Shown here piece by piece: positions 8,458 to 17,472 of a stretch of 48,455 nt of DNA. The position numbers and the translations under genes were made by a program. Each line of letters begins with the position of its first letter. The first letter of the stretch is position 1. The stretch covers positions 156,091 through 204,545 of the forward strand of contig DDCH01000004.1 of NCBI GenBank assembly GCA_002335055.1. The letters are read 5' to 3'. Under the pieces are notes generated by a model. It made no database searches, had not been told where the DNA came from, and worked only from the letters and a program-made list of their open reading frames with translations. The stretch is from Sulfurimonas sp. UBA2011. GTDB taxonomy: Bacteria; Campylobacterota; Campylobacteria; Campylobacterales; Sulfurimonadaceae.

Positions 8458-9313
8458 AAGACTTTTTTAATCATTTGATGTATACCTACACTCAACATCC
8501 CTAAAGTAAAACCAAAAAGTAGTTCGCTTAAAATGCTTGGCATAAATGCTAAAGTATGGTGAATGAGTTCGATATTATGTAAAAAAATACCACCTGCGAC
8601 TAAAAACATAGCAAGAGTCCCTAAAAAAGTTAAAACTCTTATAACTTTAGGAAGTGCCACAACTAAAGTTTCACCTATTTTTTTGAGTAGTGGTTTTGTA
8701 TCTTGGGCAATTTCTATGAGTTTAAAACCAAAGTCATCCATGCGTACAAGTAAGGCAACAATTCCATAAACTCCAACTGTTACAAGAAAGGCAACAAAAG
8801 TAACGGCTATGATTTGTATAGCAAGAGCCTGCTCTAAAACTGTACCTAATGCCATGATGACTATCTCGATAGAGAGAATAAAGTCTGTAAGGATTGCGGA
8901 CTTTATTTTTGACTTTTCTATAAGTAAAATTTCTGCTTCTGTTTTAGCTATGCTTGTACTCTCTTCTTTGTGTGTATTATGAAAACCAAAGTACTCTAAG
9001 ACTTTTTCTCCTGCTTCATACGCTAAGTAAACACCACCAAACATCAGTATGGGAATGATAGACCAAGGAGCAAAAGCACTTAAAATAAAAGCAAGTGGGA
9101 GAATGATAAGTTTATTTCTAAATGAGCCTTTTGTAATAGCCCAAAGTACGGGTAGTTCTCTTGAAGCAGCAAAACCTGAAGCTTTCTGAGCATTTACAGC
9201 TAAGTCATCTCCTAAAATTCCAACAGTTTTTTTGTAGCAACCTTACTCATGGCAGCTGCATCATCTAAGAGAGTAGCAATATCATCAAAAACAGCAAAAA
9301 ATCCTACTGACAT
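8454..9313 (-). pseudogene. DUF808 (YedI) family membrane protein, frameshifted
   Basis: The reading starts at ATG 9313 with SVGFFAVFDDIATLLDDAAA and MSKVATKK, then stops early. Adding one A to the seven-A run (9227-9233) restores KTVGILGDDLAVNAQKASGF, the DUF808 hallmark, and joins the rest (AASRELPVLWAITKGSFRN ... FGGVYLAYEAGEK). The total is 860 nt, one short of a multiple of three. Several hydrophobic segments occur in the last 130 residues. Only one defect is visible, so a sequencing slip or transcriptional slippage could also explain it. The start overlaps the stop of the upstream gene (TAATG). Confidence 0.75.
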
Positions 9314-9630
9314 TACTTATCTTCTTTTAGTTCTATACAAAGCTCTCTAGCTGTATACCAGTCTGCAATACCTTGTGCATTATAGTTATACTCATGTTGA
9401 GAAGGCGGAATTACACTATGCATTAGTTTAGAACGGATAATACCGAGGATGATAAAACTAAGTAAAAAAAGTGCTATACCAATAAAATAATCATAATAAA
9501 ACCATGATAGTAGTCCTACTAAATAAGATGTAAATTGTAAAAATATTCTTAATGAAAATGCAATAAGTTTACATTTTTTTGTTGAAAGTTTCGGTGTTGG
9601 TTCTATTTGATTTATGAAGTCTGTTTGCAT
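9313..9630 (-). CDS. Small membrane protein of unknown function
   Basis: A 105-residue protein from the ATG at 9628-9630. A longer frame reaches 9696, but its extra 22 residues have no ribosome-binding site. Two hydrophobic segments lie at about residues 25-65 (KLIAFSLRIFLQFTSYLVGLL and DYFIGIALFLLSFIILGII), followed by a polar C-terminus ending WYTARELCIELKEDK. The gene overlaps the DUF808 gene start by one base, so the two were probably translated together. A TATAAT box sits 6 nt before the start. No family recognised. Confidence 0.6.
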   Translation of the reverse strand: MQTDFINQIEPTPKLSTKKCKLIAFSLRIFLQFTSYLVGLLSWFYYDYFIGIALFLLSFIILGIIRSKLMHSVIPPSQHEYNYNAQGIADWYTARELCIELKEDK

Positions 9631-9636
9631 AAAATG

Positions 9637-9642
9637 ATTATA
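9637..9642 (-). promoter_or_regulatory. Candidate -10 box 6 nt before the start at 9630
   Basis: TATAAT on the minus strand followed by CATTTT and then ATG, which would place transcription start at the start codon (leaderless). Confidence 0.45.
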
Positions 9643-9724
9643 ACAAACATTTGTAAATGTAACTTGACTAAGAAAACTTGAGTCTATTTGACTCAATGTA
9701 CTTTAAATATTAACTTTTTTTTGT

Positions 9725-9730
9725 TAGAAT
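9725..9730 (+). promoter_or_regulatory. Candidate -10 box for htpG
   Basis: TAGAAT about 30 nt before the htpG ATG at 9761, preceded by a T-run of the kind common in Campylobacterota promoters. An AGGA Shine-Dalgarno match lies 7 nt before the start. No CIRCE or HAIR operator was recognised. Confidence 0.4.
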
Positions 9731-9760
9731 TCCGAAAATAATTTATTACAGGATCATATT

Positions 9761-11656
9761 ATGGCAAAACATCAGTTTCAAACAGAAGCAAATCAAATAC
9801 TCCACCTAATGATACATTCACTCTACTCAAACAAAGAAATATTTATTCGTGAGTTAGTATCTAATGGTTCAGATGCACTTGATAAACTAAATATGCTAGT
9901 ACTTACAGATGAAAAGTATAAAGATGTTGCATTTAGTCCTCGTATAGATATGGTTGCGGATAAAGAAGCAAAGACTTTAACAATTTCAGATTCTGGTATC
10001 GGTATGGATGAAGAAGATCTAATGAACAACCTTGGTACTATCGCAAAGTCTGGCACTAAAGCATTTTTAGAGAACCTTTCTGGCGATCAAAAAGAAGATT
10101 CTAATCTTATTGGTCAGTTTGGTGTTGGTTTTTATGCTTGTTTTATGGTTGCTGATAAAGTAGTTGTTACAACTAAAAAAGCGGGTGAAGATAAGGCTTT
10201 AGTATGGACTAGTACTGGTGATGGTTCTTTTGAAATAGAAGATGGTGAGAGAGAAGGGCATGGTACTACTATAGAGATGCACCTTAAAGCTGATGAAGAT
10301 GAGTTCTTAGATGTTCATCGTATAGATACTATCATCAAAAAATACTCTAACCACATTCCTTTTCCTATTTTTATGGACAAAGATAAATTTGTTCCTGCTG
10401 TTATGGATGATGAAGGTAAAGAAGAAGTAGAACCTTCTCGTACTGACATCATAAATGAGCAGATTAACCGTGCAAATGCTCTTTGGACTATGGCTAAAAA
10501 AGACGTTACTGATGATGAGTATAAAGATTTTTATAGCTCTATCGCACACTCTAGTGAAGAGCCTTTAGCTTGGATGCACAACAAAGCAGAGGGTGCAGTT
10601 GAATTTACTACACTTTTCTACATTCCAGCTAAAGCACCTATGGATATGATGAGAATGGACTACCAAACTGGTATAAAACTTTATATCAACCGTGTTTTTA
10701 TTACGGATGATGAAAAAGAACTTATGCCTGTATATCTACGTTTCCTTCGTGGTATTATTGATTCAAAAGATTTACCACTAAATGTTTCTCGTGAGATTTT
10801 ACAGTCAAATGCAGTGATGGCCAAGATTCAAAAGTCTTCTGTTAAGAAAGTACTTTCAGAATTAGCAAAAATGTCGAAAAAAGATAGTGAAAAATATGCA
10901 ACTTTTTATGCTGAATTTGGTAATGTTTTAAAAGAAGGTCTTTACAACGATACTGATAATCGTGAAAAAATCTTAGAGTTAATGATGTTTAACACGCTTA
11001 ATTCTGATGGCACTGTTATGATAGAAGAGTTTGCTAAGAGTGCAGATGCTGAGAAAAAAGAGATTTATTACATTACTGGTAAAACTTCTTTAGCAATGTT
11101 AAAATCTTCTCCTGCATTAGAGCGTTTTAAGGCTAAAGGTATAGATGTTTTAGTTCTGAATGAAGAAGTAGATACTATCATCTTCCCAATGGTTACTGAG
11201 TATAAAGAGTTCAAACTTGTAAATGTAAGTGATGCTAAGTTTGAAGAGAGTGAAGAAGATAAAAAGAAAGAAGAAGAAGTAGCTAAAACTTATGAAGGTT
11301 TATCAAAAACTTTTAAAGAAGCACTTGGTGAAGCTGTTAAGTCAGTTGAAACAACAAGCGAACTTACAGACTCTCCTGTTGCTATTAAAATAGATAAAGA
11401 AGACCCATCATACCAGATGGCACAAATGATGAAACAGATGGGTCAGGGTGGAGATATGCCAGAACCAGCTCCCATCTTTATGATAAACCCTAAACATGAG
11501 TTAATCCAAAAACTCAATGACTCGTCTGATGTTAACCTAGTGAATGATGCAGCCCATGTTCTACTAGACCAAGCAAAACTTTTTGATGGTCAAGAACTTA
11601 AAGACACTGCTGATTTTATCGCTAGACTCAATAGAATAATAACTAAAGCCGTATAA
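9761..11656 (+). CDS. htpG: Chaperone protein HtpG (Hsp90)
   Basis: ATP-dependent cytoplasmic chaperone. The 631-residue length is normal. The N-terminal GHKL ATPase domain begins QFQTEANQILHLMIHSLYSN and carries the EL(I/V)SNxSDALDKL box, ISDSGIGMD (ATP binding) and IGQFGVGFYACFMVAD. The middle domain has GVEFTTLFYIPxxAP-like and RVFITDDEKELMPVYLRF segments plus the catalytic arginine loop LNVSREILQ. The C-terminal dimerisation domain follows, after a Lys/Glu-rich stretch near 505-525. Apparently transcribed alone, with a weak terminator after it. Confidence 0.97.
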   Translation: MAKHQFQTEANQILHLMIHSLYSNKEIFIRELVSNGSDALDKLNMLVLTDEKYKDVAFSPRIDMVADKEAKTLTISDSGIGMDEEDLMNNLGTIAKSGTKAFLENLSGDQKEDSNLIGQFGVGFYACFMVADKVVVTTKKAGEDKALVWTSTGDGSFEIEDGEREGHGTTIEMHLKADEDEFLDVHRIDTIIKKYSNHIPFPIFMDKDKFVPAVMDDEGKEEVEPSRTDIINEQINRANALWTMAKKDVTDDEYKDFYSSIAHSSEEPLAWMHNKAEGAVEFTTLFYIPAKAPMDMMRMDYQTGIKLYINRVFITDDEKELMPVYLRFLRGIIDSKDLPLNVSREILQSNAVMAKIQKSSVKKVLSELAKMSKKDSEKYATFYAEFGNVLKEGLYNDTDNREKILELMMFNTLNSDGTVMIEEFAKSADAEKKEIYYITGKTSLAMLKSSPALERFKAKGIDVLVLNEEVDTIIFPMVTEYKEFKLVNVSDAKFEESEEDKKKEEEVAKTYEGLSKTFKEALGEAVKSVETTSELTDSPVAIKIDKEDPSYQMAQMMKQMGQGGDMPEPAPIFMINPKHELIQKLNDSSDVNLVNDAAHVLLDQAKLFDGQELKDTADFIARLNRIITKAV

Positions 11657-11687
11657 AATAATTAAAAAGTATTAAATAACACTTTTT

Positions 11688-11711
11688 AAGACTAAGTCTT
11701 TAATTTTTTGC
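11688..11711 (+). terminator. Weak putative terminator after htpG
   Basis: A short hairpin AAGAC-TAA-GTCTT followed by TAATTTTTTG. The stem is only 5 bp, so this is tentative. Confidence 0.35.
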
Positions 11712-11744
11712 TTGCTTTTATGTTTAAAATGTTAGGTTGTCTCT

Positions 11745-12230
11745 ATGAAAGTAAATAGAACAATAGATAGAAGACAATCTAAGAATAATAAGATTAGAAC
11801 ACTTGTAGAAAAAGCGCAGAAGGTTTCTTATTCATTTTTTCAAAATAAATATAAATATAGTACTAATGAAGCAGTTTGTGAATTAGGTTTGGATGAAGAT
11901 CTTGTAGATCAGTTACTAGAGGATTATGTAGCTCAAATTATTAAAGCTGTGACTCAGTTTAAAGAGATGTTATATACTCTACAGTCAGAACGAGATGCCA
12001 AACAAACACTTTCATATACTGAACTACGTGAACTTGCACATAAAAACCTTGGTGTAGTAAGAAATTTACGAATAGAAGATGCAATAGTATTGTTAGATGA
12101 TTTGATGAAAAAAGATGATCTTGAGCATCTTTTTATATGTATTGAGACTCTTCGTGCTTGTGCTATTATTTTAAAGCCAGCATATGCATATAATACAATT
12201 AAACTTATCGAAGTAAAAAGTACCTTTTAA
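11745..12230 (+). CDS. Conserved-looking helical protein of unknown function
   Basis: A soluble, mostly helical 161-residue protein without signal peptide or membrane segments. It starts with a basic segment (KVNRTIDRRQSKNNKIRTLV), then an acidic section with LGLDEDLVDQLLEDYVAQI, and later IEDAIVLLDDLMKKDDLEHL. The helical-bundle character is compatible with a histidine-phosphotransfer-like or signalling accessory fold, but no phosphorylatable His motif is evident and no family is claimed. It is transcribed away from the oad operon side and ends 4 nt from a small convergent gene. The frame is intact. Confidence 0.6.
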   Translation: MKVNRTIDRRQSKNNKIRTLVEKAQKVSYSFFQNKYKYSTNEAVCELGLDEDLVDQLLEDYVAQIIKAVTQFKEMLYTLQSERDAKQTLSYTELRELAHKNLGVVRNLRIEDAIVLLDDLMKKDDLEHLFICIETLRACAIILKPAYAYNTIKLIEVKSTF

Positions 12231-12233
12231 GTA

Positions 12234-12404
12234 CTATCTATTTTTTAAAGAGTGTGAAATTATTTGTAATTTTCCCTTAGGTTTAGGAACAAAAGCATCT
12301 CTTTTATCTTTTACAGGTAGTACAAAAGTCAGCAAAATAAAAATAAAAGAAAAAATCACTCCTCCCAGTCCACTTAGAATTAGTTTTAGTTTAAAATAAC
12401 TCAT
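12234..12404 (-). CDS. Small single-span membrane protein (56 aa)
   Basis: Starts at ATG 12402-12404 directly after the stop codon of the upstream gene (TAAATG) and ends at TAG 12234-12236. The sequence begins SYFKLKLILSGLGGVIFSF, one hydrophobic helix to about residue 30, followed by a basic tail (PVKDKRDAFVPKPKGKLQI). The N-in, basic-tail arrangement suggests a small inner-membrane accessory subunit. The tight coupling to the membrane protein gene upstream supports it as real. Function unknown. Confidence 0.5.
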   Translation of the reverse strand: MSYFKLKLILSGLGGVIFSFIFILLTFVLPVKDKRDAFVPKPKGKLQIISHSLKNR

Positions 12405-12707
12405 TTAAATATCTTGATTCTCGTGTGTCATATAAATCCAGTACTCTTTATATGTATGCCCTTTGTTTAAAAAAAACAACTGTAATATAGTTACACGATA
12501 TAGGGTGATGAGCATTTTGGCAAAGGGAACAAAAAGACTTAGTTTCACTAGCAATGGCTGTTCTTTATCTCCTTTTGAATTAATCATCTCTTGCATACCG
12601 ATGTTGTTTGAGAGGTGAATACCAAAGAGTATAGAAAATGTAAAGTTAAGTATTAATCCAAATATCATATATGCAGCAAAATCTTGTTCAAACATTCCAA
12701 TAATCAT
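12405..12707 (-). CDS. Small membrane protein of unknown function
   Basis: A 100-residue protein with two hydrophobic segments (about 8-30, FAAYMIFGLILNFTFSILFGI; and about 52-75, LVKLSLFVPFAKMLITLYRV) separated by a polar loop (NSKGDKEQPLL). Its stop is immediately followed by the ATG of the 56-residue gene, so both form a two-gene unit. ATG at 12707 is used; MFEQDF five codons later is an alternative. Not recognised as a known family. Confidence 0.55.
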   Translation of the reverse strand: MIIGMFEQDFAAYMIFGLILNFTFSILFGIHLSNNIGMQEMINSKGDKEQPLLVKLSLFVPFAKMLITLYRVTILQLFFLNKGHTYKEYWIYMTHENQDI

Positions 12708-12872
12708 AAATAATTTTTCCTAGTTTTAAAATATTTACTCATTTTATCAGAAAAAACTTTTATTCTTAATTACATCTATTCTTTGGGCAAATATAAGCAC
12801 TCAAAAGGTAACAACTTGAATAAATAGCAAGAAATTTAGAAGGAACTAAACTTTTTTAAATATTATTTATAC

Positions 12873-12878
12873 TATAAT
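12873..12878 (+). promoter_or_regulatory. Candidate promoter (-10) of the oadGAB operon
   Basis: TATAAT 31 nt before the preferred oadG start at 12910, preceded by an AT-rich stretch with T-runs. The 12708-12872 stretch upstream shows no gene or other clear element. Confidence 0.55.
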
Positions 12879-12909
12879 AAGCCAACAAATTATGAATAAA
12901 GGTAATTTA

Positions 12910-13134
12910 ATGGAAACTAACCTCATTGTAGAAGGTTTTAAATTTATGGGATTAGGAATGGGAACAGTGTTTATATTTCTAATTATTATGATTGCTAGTA
13001 TGAATATCATGTCTATTTTTATACATAAGTTTTTCCCTGAATCAAAACTAGAGATAAATCCTGCACCTAAGCAAGACAATAAAAAAGTAATAGCAGCAAT
13101 AACAGCAGCAATTTCACATCATAGACAAGGGTAA
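12910..13134 (+). CDS. oadG: Oxaloacetate decarboxylase gamma-type subunit (small membrane protein)
   Basis: A 74-residue protein with one hydrophobic helix (FMGLGMGTVFIFLIIMIASMN) near the N-terminus and a charged, Lys/Ala-rich cytoplasmic tail, as in OadG subunits that hold the alpha and beta subunits together. ATG 12910 is preferred over the in-frame ATG at 12892 because AAAGG lies 8 nt upstream. It ends 8 nt before oadA. Assignment rests on size, topology and position as first gene of the decarboxylase operon. Confidence 0.8.
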   Translation: METNLIVEGFKFMGLGMGTVFIFLIIMIASMNIMSIFIHKFFPESKLEINPAPKQDNKKVIAAITAAISHHRQG

Positions 13135-13142
13135 TAATAAGA

Positions 13143-14933
13143 ATGGCTAAAAAATTTATAGATGTAATGGATACATCATTTAGAGATGGCTTCCAGTCAG
13201 TATATGGCGGTCGTGTTTTAATGAATGACTTTTTTCCAGCTGTTGAAGCTGCAAAAATGGCAGGAATCAACCACTTCGAGTTTGGTGGTGGAGCAAGATT
13301 TCAATCACTCTACTTTTATTTAAGAGAAGATGCATTTGAAATGATGGATAAATTCCGTGAGATAGTTGGTCCAGATGCAAATCTTCAAACACTTTCTCGT
13401 GGTGTTAATACAGTTATGCTCGATACTGGTTCAAAAGAACTTATCGATCTTCATGCAAAAATGTTTAAAAAACATGGTACTACAACTATTCGTAACTTCG
13501 ATGCACTTAATGATGTTGAAAATCTTAAGTACTCAGGTGAGCGTATCACTCATCATGGTCTTAAGCATGAAGTAGTTGTAACTATGATGGATTTACCACC
13601 AGGTTGTCATGGTGCTCATGATGTTGAGTTCTATGAAAAGACTCTTCGTGGTATTTTAGATGCAGGAATTCCTTATGATAGTATCTGTTTTAAAGATGCA
13701 TCGGGAACTTCAAATCCTCAAAAAGTTTTTGAAACAATTAAAATGGCTCGTACTTTAGTTCCTGAAGGTACACACCTTCGTTTACATACACATGAGACTG
13801 CTGGTGTTTCTGTTTCTGCTTATATGGCAGCATTAGAAGCTGGTATTGATGGTATTGATATGGCTGCTGCTCCTGTAAGTGGTGGAACAAGTCAACCAGA
13901 TATTTTAACTATGCTTCATGCTACTAAGGGAATGAATTTTGACCTTGGTGGACTTGAAATTGGTAAGATTCTTACTTATGAGAAAGAGTTACAATCTTGT
14001 TTAAGTGATTACTTCATGCCTCCAGAGGCGACTATGGTTTCTCCTGTGATTCCATTCTCACCAATGCCAGGTGGAGCACTTACTGCAAACACTCAAATGA
14101 TGCGTGACAACGGAATCTTAGATAGATTTCCAGAAGTTATTGCTGCTATGCAAGAAGTAGTTGAAAAAGGTGGTTATGGTACATCTGTAACACCAGTTTC
14201 TCAGTTCTACTTTCAACAAGCACTTAACAATGTTATGCAAGGTCCTTGGAAAGCAATCGCACCAGGATATGGAAAAATGGTTCTTGGTTACTTCGGTAAA
14301 ACACCAGTAGCTCCAGATCCAGAAATCGTTAAAATTGCTTCAGAAAAATTAGGTTTAGAGCCTACTACTATGAATGCTATTGATATCGCTGATGCAGATG
14401 AGACAAAATCTCTGCAACATGCAATTGATAAGTTAAAAGAAAATGACTTAGAAGTTACAGAAGAAAATATCTTCATCGTAGCAGCTTGTCAAGACAAAGG
14501 TATCTCTTTTCTTCAAGGAAAGGGAGAGTTAAATGTTCGTAAAATATCAGAAATGAAAAATGATTGTGGAGATGGTTCAATGGGTAATGGAAATTATACA
14601 GTAGTAGTAAATGGTGAGAAGTTTAGTGTTCAAGTTGCTGAAGGTGATGCTAATATTCAAGTTACAGCAGTAAACGGCGAGTCTGCAGTTACAGTTCCCT
14701 CACCGGTCGGTTCAGTAAATGACATTGATATTAAAGCTCTTCTTCCAGGTAGTGTTTGGAAAATAGTTGCTAATCCAGGTCAGAGTGTAAACGAAGGTGA
14801 TGTTATTTTAATTCTAGAGTCTATGAAAATGGAAATTGATGTTATCGCTCCTCGTGGTGGAGTAATCCAGTCTATAAATGTTGCTACAAATGATAAAGTT
14901 GTAGAAGGTCAGATAGTAGCAGTTTTAGGATAA
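13143..14933 (+). CDS. oadA: Biotin-dependent carboxyltransferase, pyruvate carboxylase subunit B / oxaloacetate decarboxylase alpha
   Basis: A 596-residue enzyme that transfers CO2 between oxaloacetate and biotin. Domains in order: HMGL-like TIM barrel carboxyltransferase (about 1-300) starting KFIDVMDTSFRDGFQS, with FKDASGT and the metal ligands RLHTHETAG; a PYC/OADA domain (about 300-480) with GGALTANTQ and APGYGKMVLGYFGKTP; and a biotinyl domain at the C-terminus. The biotin lysine is K562 in ESMKME, a Ser variant of the usual AMKM. Lies between oadG and oadB, so a sodium-pumping decarboxylase is the likely complex; in related bacteria the same subunit can also work in anaplerotic pyruvate carboxylation. 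Confidence 0.93.
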   Translation: MAKKFIDVMDTSFRDGFQSVYGGRVLMNDFFPAVEAAKMAGINHFEFGGGARFQSLYFYLREDAFEMMDKFREIVGPDANLQTLSRGVNTVMLDTGSKELIDLHAKMFKKHGTTTIRNFDALNDVENLKYSGERITHHGLKHEVVVTMMDLPPGCHGAHDVEFYEKTLRGILDAGIPYDSICFKDASGTSNPQKVFETIKMARTLVPEGTHLRLHTHETAGVSVSAYMAALEAGIDGIDMAAAPVSGGTSQPDILTMLHATKGMNFDLGGLEIGKILTYEKELQSCLSDYFMPPEATMVSPVIPFSPMPGGALTANTQMMRDNGILDRFPEVIAAMQEVVEKGGYGTSVTPVSQFYFQQALNNVMQGPWKAIAPGYGKMVLGYFGKTPVAPDPEIVKIASEKLGLEPTTMNAIDIADADETKSLQHAIDKLKENDLEVTEENIFIVAACQDKGISFLQGKGELNVRKISEMKNDCGDGSMGNGNYTVVVNGEKFSVQVAEGDANIQVTAVNGESAVTVPSPVGSVNDIDIKALLPGSVWKIVANPGQSVNEGDVILILESMKMEIDVIAPRGGVIQSINVATNDKVVEGQIVAVLG

Positions 14934-14938
14934 TATAG

Positions 14939-16264
14939 ATGAAAAATATTGTAATTAAATTTCTTGCACTTTTTATGCTGTTTACATTTTCAAATGTATC
15001 TGCAAACGAAACTGCAACTCATAGTACAGGAAGTGATACACACAAAGAAGAGACATATAAGTCTCAAACTTTTTCTCATATGGTTACTGGTTTTTTAAAA
15101 TCAACAGGTATTGTTGCTTTTGTTAGCCCTGATCCTGATGAGTTAAATGCTAAAGGTGAAAAAATCAGTACTTTTCATAAAGGGCTAGGTCGTGCCCTTA
15201 TGATTCTACTTACATTTTTTCTTTTTTGGTTAGCTATTGCTAAAGGTTTTGAGCCTTTACTCCTTTTACCAATTGCATTTGGTGGATTATTAGCGAATAT
15301 TCCAGTAGCAAATATTGGTGGAGCTCATGGATTCTTAGGTGTTATTTATAGCATGGGACTCTCAAACGAGATGTTCCCTATTATCATCTTTATGGGTGTT
15401 GGTGCTATGACAGACTTCGGTCCTCTCCTTTCAAACCCTAAAACAGCACTTCTCGGTGGAGCTGCTCAGTTTGGTATTTTTGGAACACTTGTTGGTGCAG
15501 TTGCCTTAAGTCAATATGGTTTTGTTGATTTTACATTACAACAAGCATCCGCTATTTCTATTATTGGTGGAGCGGATGGTCCGACATCTATCTTTATAGC
15601 AACTAAACTTGCACCTGAGTTACTTGGTGCTATTGCAGTTGCTTCGTATTCATATATGGCTATGGTTCCTATCATTCAACCTCCGATTATGAAAGCATTA
15701 ACAACTGATGCAGAGCGTAAGATAAAAATGACGACTCTTCGTCATGTATCTCGTTTAGAGAAACTTGTTTTCCCTGTAATGGTTCTAACTCTTGCAATTT
15801 TAGTTCTTCCAGAATCTACGCCACTTATTGGTGCGTTTATGTTTGGTAACTTCTTAAAAGAGTCAGGTGTTGTTGAGCGTCTTAATGATACTCTTCAAAA
15901 CTCACTTATAAATACAGTAACTATTTTCTTAGGTCTTGGGGTTGGTTCTAAACTAGCAGCAGATCAGTTCTTAGTTCCACAGACTATGTTTATCATGGCT
16001 CTTGGTATTGTAGCATTCTCTGTAGGTACAGCATCAGGTGTACTTATGGCTAAAATTATGAACATGTTCCCAGGACATAAGATTAATCCATTAATCGGTT
16101 CAGCTGGTGTATCAGCTGTTCCAATGGCAGCTCGTGTATCAAATAAAGTTGGTATGGAGTTTGACCGTAACAATATGCTTTTAATGCATGCAATGGGTCC
16201 AAATGTAGCGGGAGTTATCGGTTCAGCAGTAGCGGCCGGTGTATTAATCTCTCTCTTTCAATAG
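14939..16264 (+). CDS. oadB: Sodium ion-translocating decarboxylase, beta subunit
   Basis: An integral membrane subunit that decarboxylates carboxybiotin and exports sodium. The 441-residue protein has a hydrophobic leader (about 1-22), a periplasmic-like polar stretch rich in Thr/Ser/His (23-45), then about ten membrane segments. Family signatures are FMGVGAMTDFGPLLSNP (about 150-167, with the conserved Asp of the ion path), IIGGADGPTSIF and GPNVAGVIGSAVAAG near the C-terminus. It follows oadA by 5 nt. The long N-terminal extension is longer than in Klebsiella OadB but seems usual for this phylum. Confidence 0.94.
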   Translation: MKNIVIKFLALFMLFTFSNVSANETATHSTGSDTHKEETYKSQTFSHMVTGFLKSTGIVAFVSPDPDELNAKGEKISTFHKGLGRALMILLTFFLFWLAIAKGFEPLLLLPIAFGGLLANIPVANIGGAHGFLGVIYSMGLSNEMFPIIIFMGVGAMTDFGPLLSNPKTALLGGAAQFGIFGTLVGAVALSQYGFVDFTLQQASAISIIGGADGPTSIFIATKLAPELLGAIAVASYSYMAMVPIIQPPIMKALTTDAERKIKMTTLRHVSRLEKLVFPVMVLTLAILVLPESTPLIGAFMFGNFLKESGVVERLNDTLQNSLINTVTIFLGLGVGSKLAADQFLVPQTMFIMALGIVAFSVGTASGVLMAKIMNMFPGHKINPLIGSAGVSAVPMAARVSNKVGMEFDRNNMLLMHAMGPNVAGVIGSAVAAGVLISLFQ

Positions 16265-16268
16265 TTAA

Positions 16269-16375
16269 GACGCAAAAGTTCAAATAGCGGCGCATGTGCG
16301 TCGTTACTTCTTCCTCATGTACTAAAGTACACTTCGTCATCAGTGCCTAGCATCTACATCACTCTTTAAACTTTC
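16269..16375. repeat. GC-richer structured intergenic element (REP-like candidate)
   Basis: The stretch downstream of oadB has an outer inverted repeat AAAGTTCAAA (16275-16284) / TTTAAACTTT (16365-16374), which pairs fully (with one G-U) in minus-strand RNA. Inside are a short palindrome around GTACTAAAGTAC (16319-16330) and a GC-rich imperfect palindrome GCGGCGCATGTGCGTCG. Its base composition differs from the surroundings. It lies between convergent oadB and cheV and may be a dispersed palindromic repeat or a processing/termination structure. Only one copy is seen in this window. 16376-16473 holds nothing I recognise. Confidence 0.45.
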
Positions 16376-16473
16376 TTACTATTGGGATACTCTTTTTATA
16401 TATGTTAATTTTTTCATTAATATTACGTATTATGATTTGAAAAGAAGAGAAAGAAGAAGAGTTGAACGAGGTA

Positions 16474-17373
16474 TTAATTATGACTTTTTGTTTTATCGAT
16501 AAAAGCATCTGCACCTAGCAGTTCTGCTTCACGTTTATTATTTTCACCTGTCATAGAACTGTTTACAATGATAGGGATGTCTTTTGTCATACGATTTGCT
16601 TTAAGTGTCTTAATAACTGTAAAACCAGACATTTCAGGCATTTTTATATCTGTAATAATCGTTGGTAGCTCTTTTACACTTTCGCCAAGAGCAAAGAGAT
16701 AATCAACAAGTTTTTGTCCATTATCAAACATTTGCATATTAATGTTGGCATTTTTAAAGATTTGAATAAGTGCACGTTGTGCCGTTCTTGAATCCTCAGC
16801 AATTAAAACAGTTCCATTTTTTAGACGTTCTGGAATTTTCATATCGAGTAAGTTTGTTGTGTCCTCAAAGACATCAACCATTGCTTGGGGAATAACACCT
16901 GCTAGAAGTTTTTCTTAATCCAGTATAAGACATAATGAACCATCTTCTAATCGTGTATCATTCATAACAACACCATCTTCTTTTAGTCTGTAACTATCCG
17001 GTGCATGCATCTCACTCCAGTTCTTTTTGATAACTCTAAATGCAGCCATAATTCTAAGACCAATAATAACACCATTAAAATCATAAATAAGTATGTTCGA
17101 TTTTTGTATGTCTTCTTTGCTTAGTGTAGAATCAAGCCAAGAAGGAAGGTTTAAAATTGGAATTTGAAGCCCACGGAGTAAAATTATACCTTCTAAAAGA
17201 GGATGAGCAGAAGGACTTTGAGTTAAGAAATGGTTTTTAGATTCGACGACTTCACGAGTTTTAAAAACATTTATAGCATAAAATGCTAAGTCATTTTTAT
17301 CGTTGATTCGAAATATCAATAGTTGAAGCTCATTGTTTTTTGCCAGGTTTGTTGCAGCATCAACATTATCCAA
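16474..17373 (-). pseudogene. cheV: Chemotaxis coupling protein CheV (CheW-REC) split by an in-frame stop
   Basis: Residues 1-152 (17373 down to 16918) form a CheW-like coupling domain ending SLCLILD. An in-frame TAA (16915-16917) follows, after which the same frame continues EKLLAGVIPQAMVDVFEDT into a receiver domain with the acidic pair in IAEDSRTAQ, phosphorylation site TDIKMPEMSG and conserved Lys in DKTK. The expected residue at the stop is hydrophobic (probably Leu TTA changed to TAA). The receiver could be re-initiated at ATG 16881. The C-terminus is about ten residues shorter than usual. CheV normally couples receptors to CheA; here coupling and phosphorylation modules would be separated. 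Confidence 0.8.
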
Positions 17374-17461
17374 TACAGACAGGAAAGTTCCCTTTTATCG
17401 TTTATTGCCTTATAATACCGAAAAATAAATGAATTGTTCTTGAATATTAATAATGTAATGA

Positions 17462-17467
17462 TAGAAT
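17462..17467 (+). promoter_or_regulatory. Candidate -10 box 5 nt before the adaptor gene start
   Basis: TAGAAT ends 5 nt before the ATG at 17473. No Shine-Dalgarno is visible, so a leaderless or nearly leaderless transcript is predicted. Confidence 0.35.
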
Positions 17468-17472
17468 AAATC

